Assembly: GCF_024505145.1 (NCBI RefSeq)
Contig: NZ_JANIAA010000004.1
Coordinates: 124,001-188,000, forward strand
Source: Streptomyces rugosispiralis
GTDB taxonomy: Bacteria; Actinomycetota; Actinomycetes; Streptomycetales; Streptomycetaceae
Reading direction: 5' to 3'
Length of the DNA stretch: 64,000 nt
A program made the position numbers and the translations under genes. The notes beneath the pieces were generated by a model. That model was not told where the DNA came from, searched no databases, and saw only the letters and a list, made by a program, of their open reading frames with translations. This document shows positions 17,549 through 25,641 of the stretch, piece by piece. How positions within the stretch are numbered: position 1 is the stretch's first letter; each line of letters opens with the position of its first letter.

Positions 17549-17629
17549 TGTGCGTGTGCGTGCACGCATGCGTGCGCACTGCCCGTGTGCGGGCACACGC
17601 ACGCGTGCGCACTGCCCGTGTGCGGGCTC
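17549..17629. repeat. Alternating purine-pyrimidine tract with two 33-bp tandem repeats
   Basis: Bases 17549-17579 alternate strictly between pyrimidine and purine (31 bases, mostly CG/TG steps), and 17593-17612 do so again. Two near-identical 33-bp units run 17564-17596 and 17597-17629, each containing the hairpin GCCCG TGTG CGGGC. The block fills the gap between the convergent DUF1876 and LysM genes. It could form left-handed Z-DNA under supercoiling or act as a double terminator. Confidence 0.8.
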
Positions 17630-17631
17630 GT

Positions 17632-18051
17632 TCAGCGGTGGCCGAGGGTGAGCCGCTGGCCGGGCCGGATCAGATCCGGGTCGGCGCCGATGACCTGGCG
17701 GTTGATCTCGTAGAGCCGCTCCCAGCCGCCCGCCACTCGCTCCCGGTCCGCGATCCGGGAGAGGGTGTCGCCGCCGACGACGGTGTACGACCCGGCCCGG
17801 GGCTGGGCCTTGGCCGGTGGCTCGGGCACGGCCTTCGGGACGATGAGCAGCGGCTCGGCCCTCGTGGTCGGGACCGCCGAGACGGTGGTGGCGGCCGGGG
17901 CCGGCGAGCTGGGCGTGGGGGCTGAGGCGGCGTTCGCCTGGCCGATGCCGATGAGTGGCAGGGCGACGCCGGCGCCGCCCGCGGTGATCGCGAGCGAGGC
18001 GCGGGAGACACGGTGGGGCCGGGGCCGGCGATGACGTCCGCGTGCGGCCAT
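17632..18051 (-). CDS. Secreted LysM-domain protein
   Basis: 139 aa. A basic N-terminus (RGRHRRPRPHRVSR) and hydrophobic ASLAITAGGAGVALPLIGIG ending QANA|AS form a signal peptide of about 41 residues. A Pro/Ala/Thr linker leads to one C-terminal LysM domain (YTVVGGDTLSRIADRE...INRQVIGADPDLIRPGQRLTL), which binds peptidoglycan. ATG 18051 follows GAAGGA; the longer frame to 18240 crosses the promoter. No enzymatic domain is present, so it is probably a wall-bound accessory protein. Confidence 0.86.
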   Translation of the reverse strand: MAARGRHRRPRPHRVSRASLAITAGGAGVALPLIGIGQANAASAPTPSSPAPAATTVSAVPTTRAEPLLIVPKAVPEPPAKAQPRAGSYTVVGGDTLSRIADRERVAGGWERLYEINRQVIGADPDLIRPGQRLTLGHR

Positions 18052-18323
18052 GGAGTCCTTCTTCCTGTCCTGGTAGGGGGGTTGGCGAGTGCGATGGCTG
18101 CCGAACAGTAATCCCAGGGTTCTGGCGTGGACAAGGCGTTCGGGTGTTTGCGGTAGAGAATCCAATGTGAGGAATTTGAGCGCCGACGCGATCAATGTGC
18201 CCCGGACATAACAGCCCGCGCGCGGGGAAGGGAGACCCAAGAGGGGGCATGCACGGGAGGCATCGGGGCACCCGCCCTCGATGCCGGTGGCCCCGGCAGA
18301 CGGCTGACCTCGGGAGGTCGCTC
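18052..18323. promoter_or_regulatory. Divergent promoter region between LysM and DUF4232 genes
   Basis: 272 bases between divergent starts. It should contain both promoters. No ORF, clear operator or strong hairpin was recognised. Confidence 0.4.
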
Positions 18324-19076
18324 ATGAGTCAACGGAACGGCTCGGCTCCTCGGCGCACGACTCGACGCGGGACGGCGGCGCGGTCCCGGCCGCCCGTCTT
18401 ATGCGCCGTGCTGATCGGCGCGCTGGCCACGGTCACCGCGTGCGGCAGCGACACCGGGGACGGGGACTCCGCGCGGCGCGCCTCGTCCGTCACTTCCGCC
18501 TCCTCCGCCGCGCCACCCTCCTCCCCTTCGGCCGCCTCCTCCGCCTCTGCCGAGAGCGGCTCCTCCCGGAACGAACGGCCCGCCTCGCGCACCGCGCAGT
18601 CCCTTCCGCCCTCGGCGCAACCCTCGCGCCCGCCCTCCTCGCGGCCCGCCGCCGCGTCCGGGGCGCGCCGCGTCTGCTCCAAGGCGCAGTTGACGCTGGC
18701 GGTCGGCCGGATGGACATCGGCGCCGGTAATGTGTATCTGCCCCTGGTGTTCACCAACAGGTCCACCACGACCTGCACCCTCACCGGATATCCGGGTGTC
18801 TCGCTGCTCGACTCCACCGGCGCGGTGATCGGCGACCCCGCCACCCGGCGCGGCCCCACGCGCTCCCCGGTCTCCCTGCCGCCCGGCGCCAGCGCATCGA
18901 GCAGTCTGCACACGCTCAACGAGGGCATGAGCGACACCCCGTGCCGGCGTACCGCCGCGCGGATCCGGGTCTATCCGCCGGATTCCTTCGACGCGATGAC
19001 CGTCCCGGCCCGGTCGTTCCGGGTGTGCGGAGGCGTGTTCGAGGTCGAGACGACGCAATCCGGAACGGGGGGATGA
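18324..19076 (+). CDS. DUF4232 lipoprotein
   Basis: 250 aa. Basic N-terminus, hydrophobic VLCAVLIGALATVTAC with a lipobox-like TVTAC (Cys about 37), then a ~70-residue Ser/Ala/Pro-rich linker. The C-terminal ~130 residues match DUF4232: LTLAVGRMDIGAGNVYLPLVFTNRS, CTLTGYPGVSLLDSTG and a closing VCGG. Four cysteines may form disulfides outside the membrane. ATG 18324 follows GGGAGGTC. Function unknown; exported and membrane-anchored. Confidence 0.85.
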   Translation: MSQRNGSAPRRTTRRGTAARSRPPVLCAVLIGALATVTACGSDTGDGDSARRASSVTSASSAAPPSSPSAASSASAESGSSRNERPASRTAQSLPPSAQPSRPPSSRPAAASGARRVCSKAQLTLAVGRMDIGAGNVYLPLVFTNRSTTTCTLTGYPGVSLLDSTGAVIGDPATRRGPTRSPVSLPPGASASSSLHTLNEGMSDTPCRRTAARIRVYPPDSFDAMTVPARSFRVCGGVFEVETTQSGTGG

Positions 19077-19122
19077 CAGCGGCATATCGGGGCTCCCGGG
19101 CGCGCGGAAGTGTCCGAAAATC

Positions 19123-19128
19123 TTGACA
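19123..19128 (+). promoter_or_regulatory. Possible -35 element upstream of the fxs-like genes
   Basis: A consensus TTGACA lies about 110 bases before the FxsA-like ATG in an otherwise slightly AT-richer gap (19077-19236). No clear -10 hexamer is seen at 16-18 bases, so a promoter here is only tentative. Confidence 0.3.
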
Positions 19129-19236
19129 ACGCAGGTGCCGACTGGCCGTGTTCGCCCTTTCGCAATCATTAGGGGTAGGCCACCATAGGGATGCCTCATA
19201 TGAGCCGTTAGGGAGCGTCCGGAGGGGGACGGTGTC

Positions 19237-19410
19237 ATGGAGCGAGTCGCGACCGAGGTCGAGACGGAGCTGCTGGACCTTTCGGGGGCGACACTCGAAG
19301 ACCTCGAGCGGCACGAAGGGATTTCCGCGGTGACGGAGCGGCTGCTCGACATCGTCCAGCGCCCGCCGACGATCGCCAACGCGTCGTCGTCGGACCCCTG
19401 CGTGAGTTAG
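19237..19410 (+). CDS. FxsA-like RiPP precursor peptide (variant without FxSxx end)
   Basis: 57 aa, below the usual ORF cut-off. GGAGGGGG lies 9 bases before ATG 19237. The segment ELLDLSGATLEDLE at 11-24 and the helix AVTERLLDIVQ resemble the conserved leader of FxSxx-COOH (FxsA) peptides. The C-terminus reads NASSSDPCVS instead of FxSxx, giving several Ser/Thr and one Cys as possible core residues. The HExxH putative peptide hydroxylase begins 6 bases after the stop, so the two are probably translated together. The precursor assignment rests on leader resemblance and position; no product is known. Confidence 0.65.
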   Translation: MERVATEVETELLDLSGATLEDLERHEGISAVTERLLDIVQRPPTIANASSSDPCVS

Positions 19411-19416
19411 GCGGCT

Positions 19417-21237
19417 ATGACGTCCTCCGTCGCGCGGGGCCTCAACCATCGTTTATCGGCGGGGGGTTTCGCCGAGTTGGCGCGGGGTTCGGGCGGCCCC
19501 TCGGCCGTGGCCGAACTGAGATCGGGGCAGCGCAGCCGGGCCATGCTGCTGCTGCGCGCCCTGGTGGACATCGCCTCCGCGCACCCCGCCCTGCCCGGCC
19601 CTCTTCCCCCGCCCCGGGACGCCTGGCACCTGCTGATTCGGGCCGAGCACCGCTCCCCGGCCGCCGTGGAGACGCTGCTGCTGCACCCTCCCGTAGGCGT
19701 GTGGCTCAACCGCTGTTTGCGCAGGCTGCGCGGTCTGGAATCGGGGGACGAGCCGCTGTGGAGCGCGGTGGGTTATCTGTATGACGTAGCCGCCTCGGCC
19801 GCTCTTCTCGCCGGAATCGACTTTCGCGGGGCCGTTCCCGTGCACGAGCGCGGGGTGATATTGCCGGCCCTGGGATTCGCCCGCATTCCGGACACCACCG
19901 ATGTCGCCGAGGTCGTCATGAACGACCGGAAGGCGGTGGTGTTATCCGGCCCGTATTCGGTGACGCTGCCCGCCGACTTCTCCGAGGACGCTCCCGGTTG
20001 GCACGGACTGCGGCGGTTGCGCGGAGAACACGAGGGGATTGTGTGTGCCCCCCTTGCCGACGACCTCGACCCCTATCGCGACTTTCTCCGGATCCGGGAG
20101 CCCGAGCGGCTCGGCGACGAAGAGTGGCAGGGCTGGCAGGAGAGATTCGGCAATGCGTGGCGGCTGATCTCGGAGCAGCGTCAGGTGGACCCGCGGGGAA
20201 TCGGCGCCTGCCTGTCCTCCGTCGTGCCCGTGCCGTACGGTGCCTGGCCCGAACCGTTCAGCGCCTCATCGCCGGAGGCGTACGGCTGTGTGCTGCTCAA
20301 TGGGGCCACGGACCCACTGACCCTCGCTGCCGCGCTGGTGCACGAGGCCCAGCACATCAAACTCAGCGCCCTGATGGACCTGGTGCCCCTGATCGAAGGG
20401 GGCCTGGAGGAGATCCACTACGCGCCCTGGCGGCCGGACCCGCGACCCCTGCGCGGGCTCCTCCAGGGGGTGTACGCGTTCCTGGGCGTGACCGGATTCT
20501 GGTGGGACCGGCTGCGGCGCGCCGAGCCCGGCCCGGCCCGGGACACCGCCGCGTTCGAGTTCGCCCTGCGCCGGGCACAGACCGCCTCGGGGCTGCGTAC
20601 GCTCTTCGCACACGCCGAACTGACGCCCCGGGGCGAGGAGTTCCTCCGCCGGCTGGAGGAGCGACTGACCCTGTGGCTCGCCCAGCGGGTGCCCTCCGTA
20701 CCGGCGCGCCTGGCGTCCGACCTGATCCACGACCACCGGCTCGTCCACCGCATGCGCCACCTGGCGGCGGACCCGGAGCCGACCGCCCGCTGGGCGCGGG
20801 CCTGGCGGGAGCGGACCGACCCTCCCGGGGAACTGCCCGGGACCTCGGTCCGGCCGACCCGCCCCGAGGCGCCGGCACGCCCCGCGCTGGCCCGGCTCCG
20901 GCTCGCGGATCCGGCGGCGTTCGCCCGGCTGCGCGAGGGCGGGGGAGCGGGGCTGCCGGGGGGCGGTGACGCCCCCGACCCGGCCGACCTCGACTGGGCC
21001 GCGGGGGACACCACGGCCGCGCAGCGCGGCTACCGGGCCCGGCTGGAAGCGGACCCGGACGACATCGAGGCATGGGCGGGGCTCGCACTCGGCCAGCCGG
21101 ACGGCGCGGTCAGGACGACGCTGCTGAACCACCCCGAACTGGCCCTGGCCGTCCACCGGGAGCTGCGCACCGCACCGGGCACGGGTCCCGATCCGGTGGC
21201 GCTGGCGCGGTGGATCGGGACGCGTACGCGCGGGTGA
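19417..21237 (+). CDS. HExxH-motif putative peptide-modifying enzyme (aKG-HExxH-type beta-hydroxylase family)
   Basis: 606 aa. Near the N-terminus LSAGGFAELARG and SRAMLLLRALV fit the family long annotated as HExxH-motif peptide-modification proteins and now treated as 2-oxoglutarate-dependent peptide beta-hydroxylases. The defining motif HEAQH is at 309-313 (ALVHEAQHIKLSALMDL). The last ~90 residues form a helical, TPR-like tail. Codons 13 and 176 are TTA, so translation should depend on the bldA tRNA. It starts 6 bases after the precursor peptide and converges on the vWA/NB-ARC/TPR gene, whose stop is 39 bases away. Substrate and chemistry here are inferred from family and neighbour. Confidence 0.78.
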   Translation: MTSSVARGLNHRLSAGGFAELARGSGGPSAVAELRSGQRSRAMLLLRALVDIASAHPALPGPLPPPRDAWHLLIRAEHRSPAAVETLLLHPPVGVWLNRCLRRLRGLESGDEPLWSAVGYLYDVAASAALLAGIDFRGAVPVHERGVILPALGFARIPDTTDVAEVVMNDRKAVVLSGPYSVTLPADFSEDAPGWHGLRRLRGEHEGIVCAPLADDLDPYRDFLRIREPERLGDEEWQGWQERFGNAWRLISEQRQVDPRGIGACLSSVVPVPYGAWPEPFSASSPEAYGCVLLNGATDPLTLAAALVHEAQHIKLSALMDLVPLIEGGLEEIHYAPWRPDPRPLRGLLQGVYAFLGVTGFWWDRLRRAEPGPARDTAAFEFALRRAQTASGLRTLFAHAELTPRGEEFLRRLEERLTLWLAQRVPSVPARLASDLIHDHRLVHRMRHLAADPEPTARWARAWRERTDPPGELPGTSVRPTRPEAPARPALARLRLADPAAFARLREGGGAGLPGGGDAPDPADLDWAAGDTTAAQRGYRARLEADPDDIEAWAGLALGQPDGAVRTTLLNHPELALAVHRELRTAPGTGPDPVALARWIGTRTRG

Positions 21238-21276
21238 ACGGCGACGCGGGCGCCGGTTCAGATGGCGGCCGACGGC

Positions 21277-24200
21277 TCAGATGGAGATCGACTCCACATC
21301 GCAGTCCGCCCGGATGCCGCGGGCCGCCGCGACCGTCGCCGGGTGGTTGGCCGTCAGCACCCGGCGCAGTCGGCCGAGCGCGTCCTGGTGCAGCTCCTCC
21401 GCCCGCCTGCCCTCGCCCAGTGCGCGCAGATCCCCCGACAGGTTGACCGCACATGCGAGCGTGGTGGGGTGGTCCGCACCGAGCCGGGACCGGCAGGCCG
21501 CGAGGGTCGTGGTGTCCAGGTCGTGGGCCTCCTGGTAGTCCGCGAGGGTGTAGTGGTCGCTGGCCGTGTTGATGGCGCACGCCAGCGCCGTGGGATGGTC
21601 GGCCCCCAGCTGCTCGACGAGCACCGGCAGCGTCTCCTTGTCCAGCGCCAGCGCCTCATCCGTCTCGCCCAGCAGCCGCAGCGTCACGGCGAGGTCGACC
21701 GCCGCGCCCAGGGTCGCCGGATGCCGCTCCCCCAGCAGGACGCGCATCTCGTCGAGGCATTTCCGGCCCAGCTCACGGGCGCCCTCCAGATCGGCGGTCT
21801 GCCGCAGATCCATCGAGAGGGCCAGGGCCGTGTTGGTGATGTGGAGGTTGGGCTCGGCGTAGCGCAGCCGGTAGCGCTCCAGCACCTCCCGGCTGAGGTC
21901 CAGCGCGCCTTCGTGGTCGCCTGCCTTGCGGCGCGCCACGGCGAGGTTACGCAGGGCGTAGACCACGGTGGGTGTGTTCGGCGGGAACAACTGGCGGGCG
22001 CGGCTACAGGTCTGCTCCAGCATGTCGCGGGCGGCCAGATAGTCCCCGCCCTCGCGGACGTCGATGCTGAGGTTGGCCTCCACCAGGATGGTGAGCAGGG
22101 CGTCCTCGCCGAGCACCAGACCAGCGGTGCGCCGGGCGCTCTCGTCCAGCTGCCGGGCGCGCTCGTAGTCCCCCGCCGCGCGCAGCGCCACGGCGTAGTC
22201 GTTCGTCGCGGCGATGGAGTACGGGTCCTCGTCCCCGGCGAGCCGCAGGGTCCTGGTCCAGCGGTCCTTCTCCAGCTCCACATAGCGGGCGTATTCGCCC
22301 TGGTAGCGGGTGTCGACGGCGACCGCGCCCTGAGTCACCAGGGTGTTCTCGTGGTCGTCGCCCTCCTGTGCGCGCTGGAGCTCCAGCGTCCGGCGGTTGA
22401 GCTCCCGGGCCTCGTTGAAGTGGCCGAGCACGGTCAGGACATGGCCCAGGGACCGGGAGACGGCCAGCGTCTCCGCACTGTCCTCGCCGAGCGTCTCCAC
22501 CCACTGCCGGCGCACCTGGGTGGCGAGCTCCAGCGCGCCGTCGTGGTCGCCCCAGACATGGAGGAAGCGAACCAGGTTCCGCACCATCTGCCGCACCCAT
22601 TTGTCATCGCACTCCATCGCGCGCGACGCCCGGACATGGGAGAGGAGGTCGGCGTACCGCCCCCAGTTCGCGGGGGCGACGTCATTGGGGTCGCCGAAGG
22701 CCAGCAGCACATGGGCGCTGTGCCGCATGTCCGCCTGCTGCTGCGGGGACATCTGGCCGATCAGCACGGCCTGCACCAGCCGGTGCATCTCGATCGTGTT
22801 GCTGCGGTGATTGATCTTGATCAGGGCGTAGCGGTTGATCTCACGGATCGCGTGGCCGAGCTTGATCGGGTCCTGCAGCACCTCCGAGAGCTCGGGGGAG
22901 AGGGACACCCCGCGCACGCCCGAGAAGAGCCGGCGGGAGACCGGCTCGGGCGCGAAGAACGAGCACATCTGGAGGAGTTGGAGCGCACCGGGATGGGTTT
23001 CGGCCAGTCGCCGCAGCGACATGTTCCAGGCGGCGGCGACCGGTTCGGGGTAGTCCACCGGAACGCCCGCCGCCAGCAGTTCATTGCGGCGGGTGGAGAC
23101 ATCGGCCCGCTCGTCCTCGAAGACCTGGAGATACTCGTCCACCGGCATCCCGGTCTCGGTGAGCCACGCGGCCGCCTGCTCGATGGCCAGCGGAAGGTCC
23201 CCCAGCGCGTCGGCGACCCGGTCCGCCTGTTCGCGCGGCAGCTCCGGCCCCCGGCGGCGCAGCAGCTCGATGCTCTCCTCCCGCTCGAAGACGTCCACTT
23301 CGACGGTGCGGGCGGCGCGCGACCACTGGGCGTTCCTCGAGGTGACCAGGATCCGGCCCGGCCCGCCCGCGGGGAAGAACGGCCGAACCGTCTCCAGCTC
23401 CTCGGCGTTGTCGAAGACCAGCAGCCAGTTGCGGCACGGGCGTCCGGTGCGCAGCGCGTCGAGCACGCTGGGCACGGCCGTGTTGGCCTCCATGCCCGCG
23501 TGCAGCCCGAGCCGGTCGGCGAGCTGGACCAGCGCCTGGCGGATCTGCTCGGGGCGCTCCGCCGGGATCCACCACACCGCGTCGTAGTCGGCGGCGTGCT
23601 GATGGACGTACTCCAGTGCGATCTGCGACTTGCCCACCCCGCCAAGACCGTGCAGGGCCTCGGGCAGCACGGCGGCGGTGCCCTCGCTCTTGAGCCGCTC
23701 GTGGAGGGTGTCGAGCAACGTATGCCGCCCGGTGAAGTTGTTGTTCCGGGGCGGTACATTTCCCCAAATGGACGGGGGTTCCCCGGGCTGGCGCTCCTCC
23801 ACGGCGGGCAGGGACCGGGCAGCGGTCACGGACACGAATGTTCCTCTCAGATGCTCCCCTGCCGGGCCCGGCGAGCCGTGCGCCGGCGGGGATGGTGAAT
23901 CGTCGGCCTGGGACAGCGGGTCCGGTCGGGGAGTCGTGGAGTCAGTCATGGCCGCAACCGCCTCGGAGACCACATATTTTCCCCTGTGTGATGCGTCTTC
24001 AACTGGATCGGGCGGGCTTTCCCCCGAGCGGGCGAGCGCCTGATGGGCCAGGACAAGGGCGCGAAAGGAGCGCGCACCTTCCAGATAGGGCCCGGAAAGA
24101 GCCTGGTAGACCTGCTCCTGGAGGCGGATGTAGGGCAGCAGGCGCTCGGTTCTGGGAAGGTCCCCCACCGAACCCGAGGGGTGGTTGAGCAGATCGCGCA

Positions 24201-25641
24201 GCATCAGCAGCGGTTTCCAGCGCCGGCCCAGCCGGTCCAGGACGCTGCCGAGGATGTACAGCGACTCGTCCCGCATCCCGGCGGACAGCAGCAGTTCGCG
24301 CACCCCGTCGTGGAACTCGTAGCCGATGCCCGTCTCGTCCAGCGGGTCGGCGGTCCCCACCTTGCGCAGCAGCCCGCCCAGCAGCACCTCGGCCAGATCG
24401 CCGGGGCTGCCCTCCGGCTGGTGGATCCCCTGCACGAACTCCATCACCGGAATGTTCAACGGGGCCGCGGCCAGCCGGGACGCCAGCCGGAAGGCGCTCG
24501 GCGAGGCGGTGGCGCGAAACCGGAAGACGCGGTCCCAGGCGCTCGGCTCCGGTTCGGGGTCCCAGCGCTCGGCGGGCGCCCCGGGCAGCAGCGCCATCGT
24601 GTCCTCGCCGCGCGCCGACGGGCGGGCCACCAGCCGCGCCCAGTTGGCCATCCACCGCGCCTCCAGCTCCAGCACCGGCACCGGTGGCGCGCCGCCCGGC
24701 CAGGAGCCGCCGTCCGCCCGCCGCCAGGTGCCATTGGGCGCGCCCGGTTCGGGGACCCGCACCCGCACCCGCTCCGGCGCCACCCCGGTGTGGTGCCAGC
24801 GGCCCTGGTGCAAGACGTGGAGCACCGCGACCGACGCGTGCCGCGCCCAGCCGGCCAGCGCACGCTGGGCGCTCTCATCGCCCCAGGCCGCGCCGATGCC
24901 GTCGGTCAGCACCAGCACCGTCCGCTTGCCGCGCGGCTCCATCCCCGCCACCGGCGACCGGTCGTCCTCGGGTAACGGATGGTCGGTGTTCACCCGGTGC
25001 ACCCGCACATCCCGGAACGCGCCGGTGCGTTGCAGCACGGTGACCAGATGCGCGGCCGTCCGCCGCCACACCACCATCGAACTGCCGCAGTCCACCACCA
25101 GGACGGCGTCCATCCAGCGCTCGCGCACCGGCACCAGATCGGGCACCCACAGCCCCTCGCGCGCCGCGCGCTCGGCCGTGGCCTCCTCGTCCACCTCCAT
25201 CTCGACCGGCGAGGGCGAGGTGCGCTTGAGCGGCCGCAGCGCCCGGGACAGGGCGCGCTCGGGCAGCGGCGGCCCGTCGGCGGACGGCCGGCGCGCGGAC
25301 ACGAAGACCTCCGCGAGGGTCGCCGGCTCCGCCTCGCCGGGCGGTGCGGAGACGCCGGTCAGCTCCGCGGGGAGCGGCGGTTCCGCGACCGCGGGCGCCG
25401 CCTCGGGTCCGGTCGTGGGGCGCTCCCCGGACCGGTCCTGCCGCGGCTCGTCCGACGGCTCGTCACCGGGCGGCGGAGCTTCCGCCTCCGGTGCCCCGGG
25501 GAGGGGGCCGGGGTCCGGCCGTCCGGGGCCACGGTCCGTCTCGGCCTTGCAGACCGCCAGCCAGACCGCGTCGGCGAGCTGCCGCCAGTCGAGGTCCCGT
25601 GGGCCCGGACCGGCGGGCCTGCCGCCTGGGTGGTCTGTCAT
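21277..25641 (-). CDS. vWA-like / NB-ARC / TPR protein (FxSxx-system TPR protein type, FxsT-like)
   Basis: 1454 aa. Residues ~175-260 are vWA-like: DAVLVVDCGSSM replaces DxSxS by DxGxS, and VLVLTDG follows; this part with its flanks resembles the SAV_2336-type N-terminal module. An NB-ARC STAND ATPase follows: P-loop GLGGVGKS near 662, WLLVFDNAE (Walker B), ILVTSRN and DLPLAIEQAA. From ~1020 to the end there are about ten 42-residue TPRs with ALxLxLA and LGxxHPxTL-type repeats, ending CDVESISI like known FxSxx TPR proteins. Its ATG overlaps the MoxR gene stop by 4 bases. It is a likely signal-sensing switch and scaffold, not an enzyme of peptide modification. Confidence 0.82.
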   Translation of the reverse strand: MTDHPGGRPAGPGPRDLDWRQLADAVWLAVCKAETDRGPGRPDPGPLPGAPEAEAPPPGDEPSDEPRQDRSGERPTTGPEAAPAVAEPPLPAELTGVSAPPGEAEPATLAEVFVSARRPSADGPPLPERALSRALRPLKRTSPSPVEMEVDEEATAERAAREGLWVPDLVPVRERWMDAVLVVDCGSSMVVWRRTAAHLVTVLQRTGAFRDVRVHRVNTDHPLPEDDRSPVAGMEPRGKRTVLVLTDGIGAAWGDESAQRALAGWARHASVAVLHVLHQGRWHHTGVAPERVRVRVPEPGAPNGTWRRADGGSWPGGAPPVPVLELEARWMANWARLVARPSARGEDTMALLPGAPAERWDPEPEPSAWDRVFRFRATASPSAFRLASRLAAAPLNIPVMEFVQGIHQPEGSPGDLAEVLLGGLLRKVGTADPLDETGIGYEFHDGVRELLLSAGMRDESLYILGSVLDRLGRRWKPLLMLRDLLNHPSGSVGDLPRTERLLPYIRLQEQVYQALSGPYLEGARSFRALVLAHQALARSGESPPDPVEDASHRGKYVVSEAVAAMTDSTTPRPDPLSQADDSPSPPAHGSPGPAGEHLRGTFVSVTAARSLPAVEERQPGEPPSIWGNVPPRNNNFTGRHTLLDTLHERLKSEGTAAVLPEALHGLGGVGKSQIALEYVHQHAADYDAVWWIPAERPEQIRQALVQLADRLGLHAGMEANTAVPSVLDALRTGRPCRNWLLVFDNAEELETVRPFFPAGGPGRILVTSRNAQWSRAARTVEVDVFEREESIELLRRRGPELPREQADRVADALGDLPLAIEQAAAWLTETGMPVDEYLQVFEDERADVSTRRNELLAAGVPVDYPEPVAAAWNMSLRRLAETHPGALQLLQMCSFFAPEPVSRRLFSGVRGVSLSPELSEVLQDPIKLGHAIREINRYALIKINHRSNTIEMHRLVQAVLIGQMSPQQQADMRHSAHVLLAFGDPNDVAPANWGRYADLLSHVRASRAMECDDKWVRQMVRNLVRFLHVWGDHDGALELATQVRRQWVETLGEDSAETLAVSRSLGHVLTVLGHFNEARELNRRTLELQRAQEGDDHENTLVTQGAVAVDTRYQGEYARYVELEKDRWTRTLRLAGDEDPYSIAATNDYAVALRAAGDYERARQLDESARRTAGLVLGEDALLTILVEANLSIDVREGGDYLAARDMLEQTCSRARQLFPPNTPTVVYALRNLAVARRKAGDHEGALDLSREVLERYRLRYAEPNLHITNTALALSMDLRQTADLEGARELGRKCLDEMRVLLGERHPATLGAAVDLAVTLRLLGETDEALALDKETLPVLVEQLGADHPTALACAINTASDHYTLADYQEAHDLDTTTLAACRSRLGADHPTTLACAVNLSGDLRALGEGRRAEELHQDALGRLRRVLTANHPATVAAARGIRADCDVESISI

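Noticed and set aside
17524..17925. ORF through the alternating purine-pyrimidine tract
   Set aside because: Repetitive (VRTARVRAH) and antisense to the LysM gene; the region is better read as repeat/terminator.
21262..23898. 878-aa plus-strand ORF over the TPR gene
   Set aside because: Composition (His/Gln/Arg-rich) is that of a shadow; the minus-strand TPR repeats and NB-ARC motifs are unambiguous.
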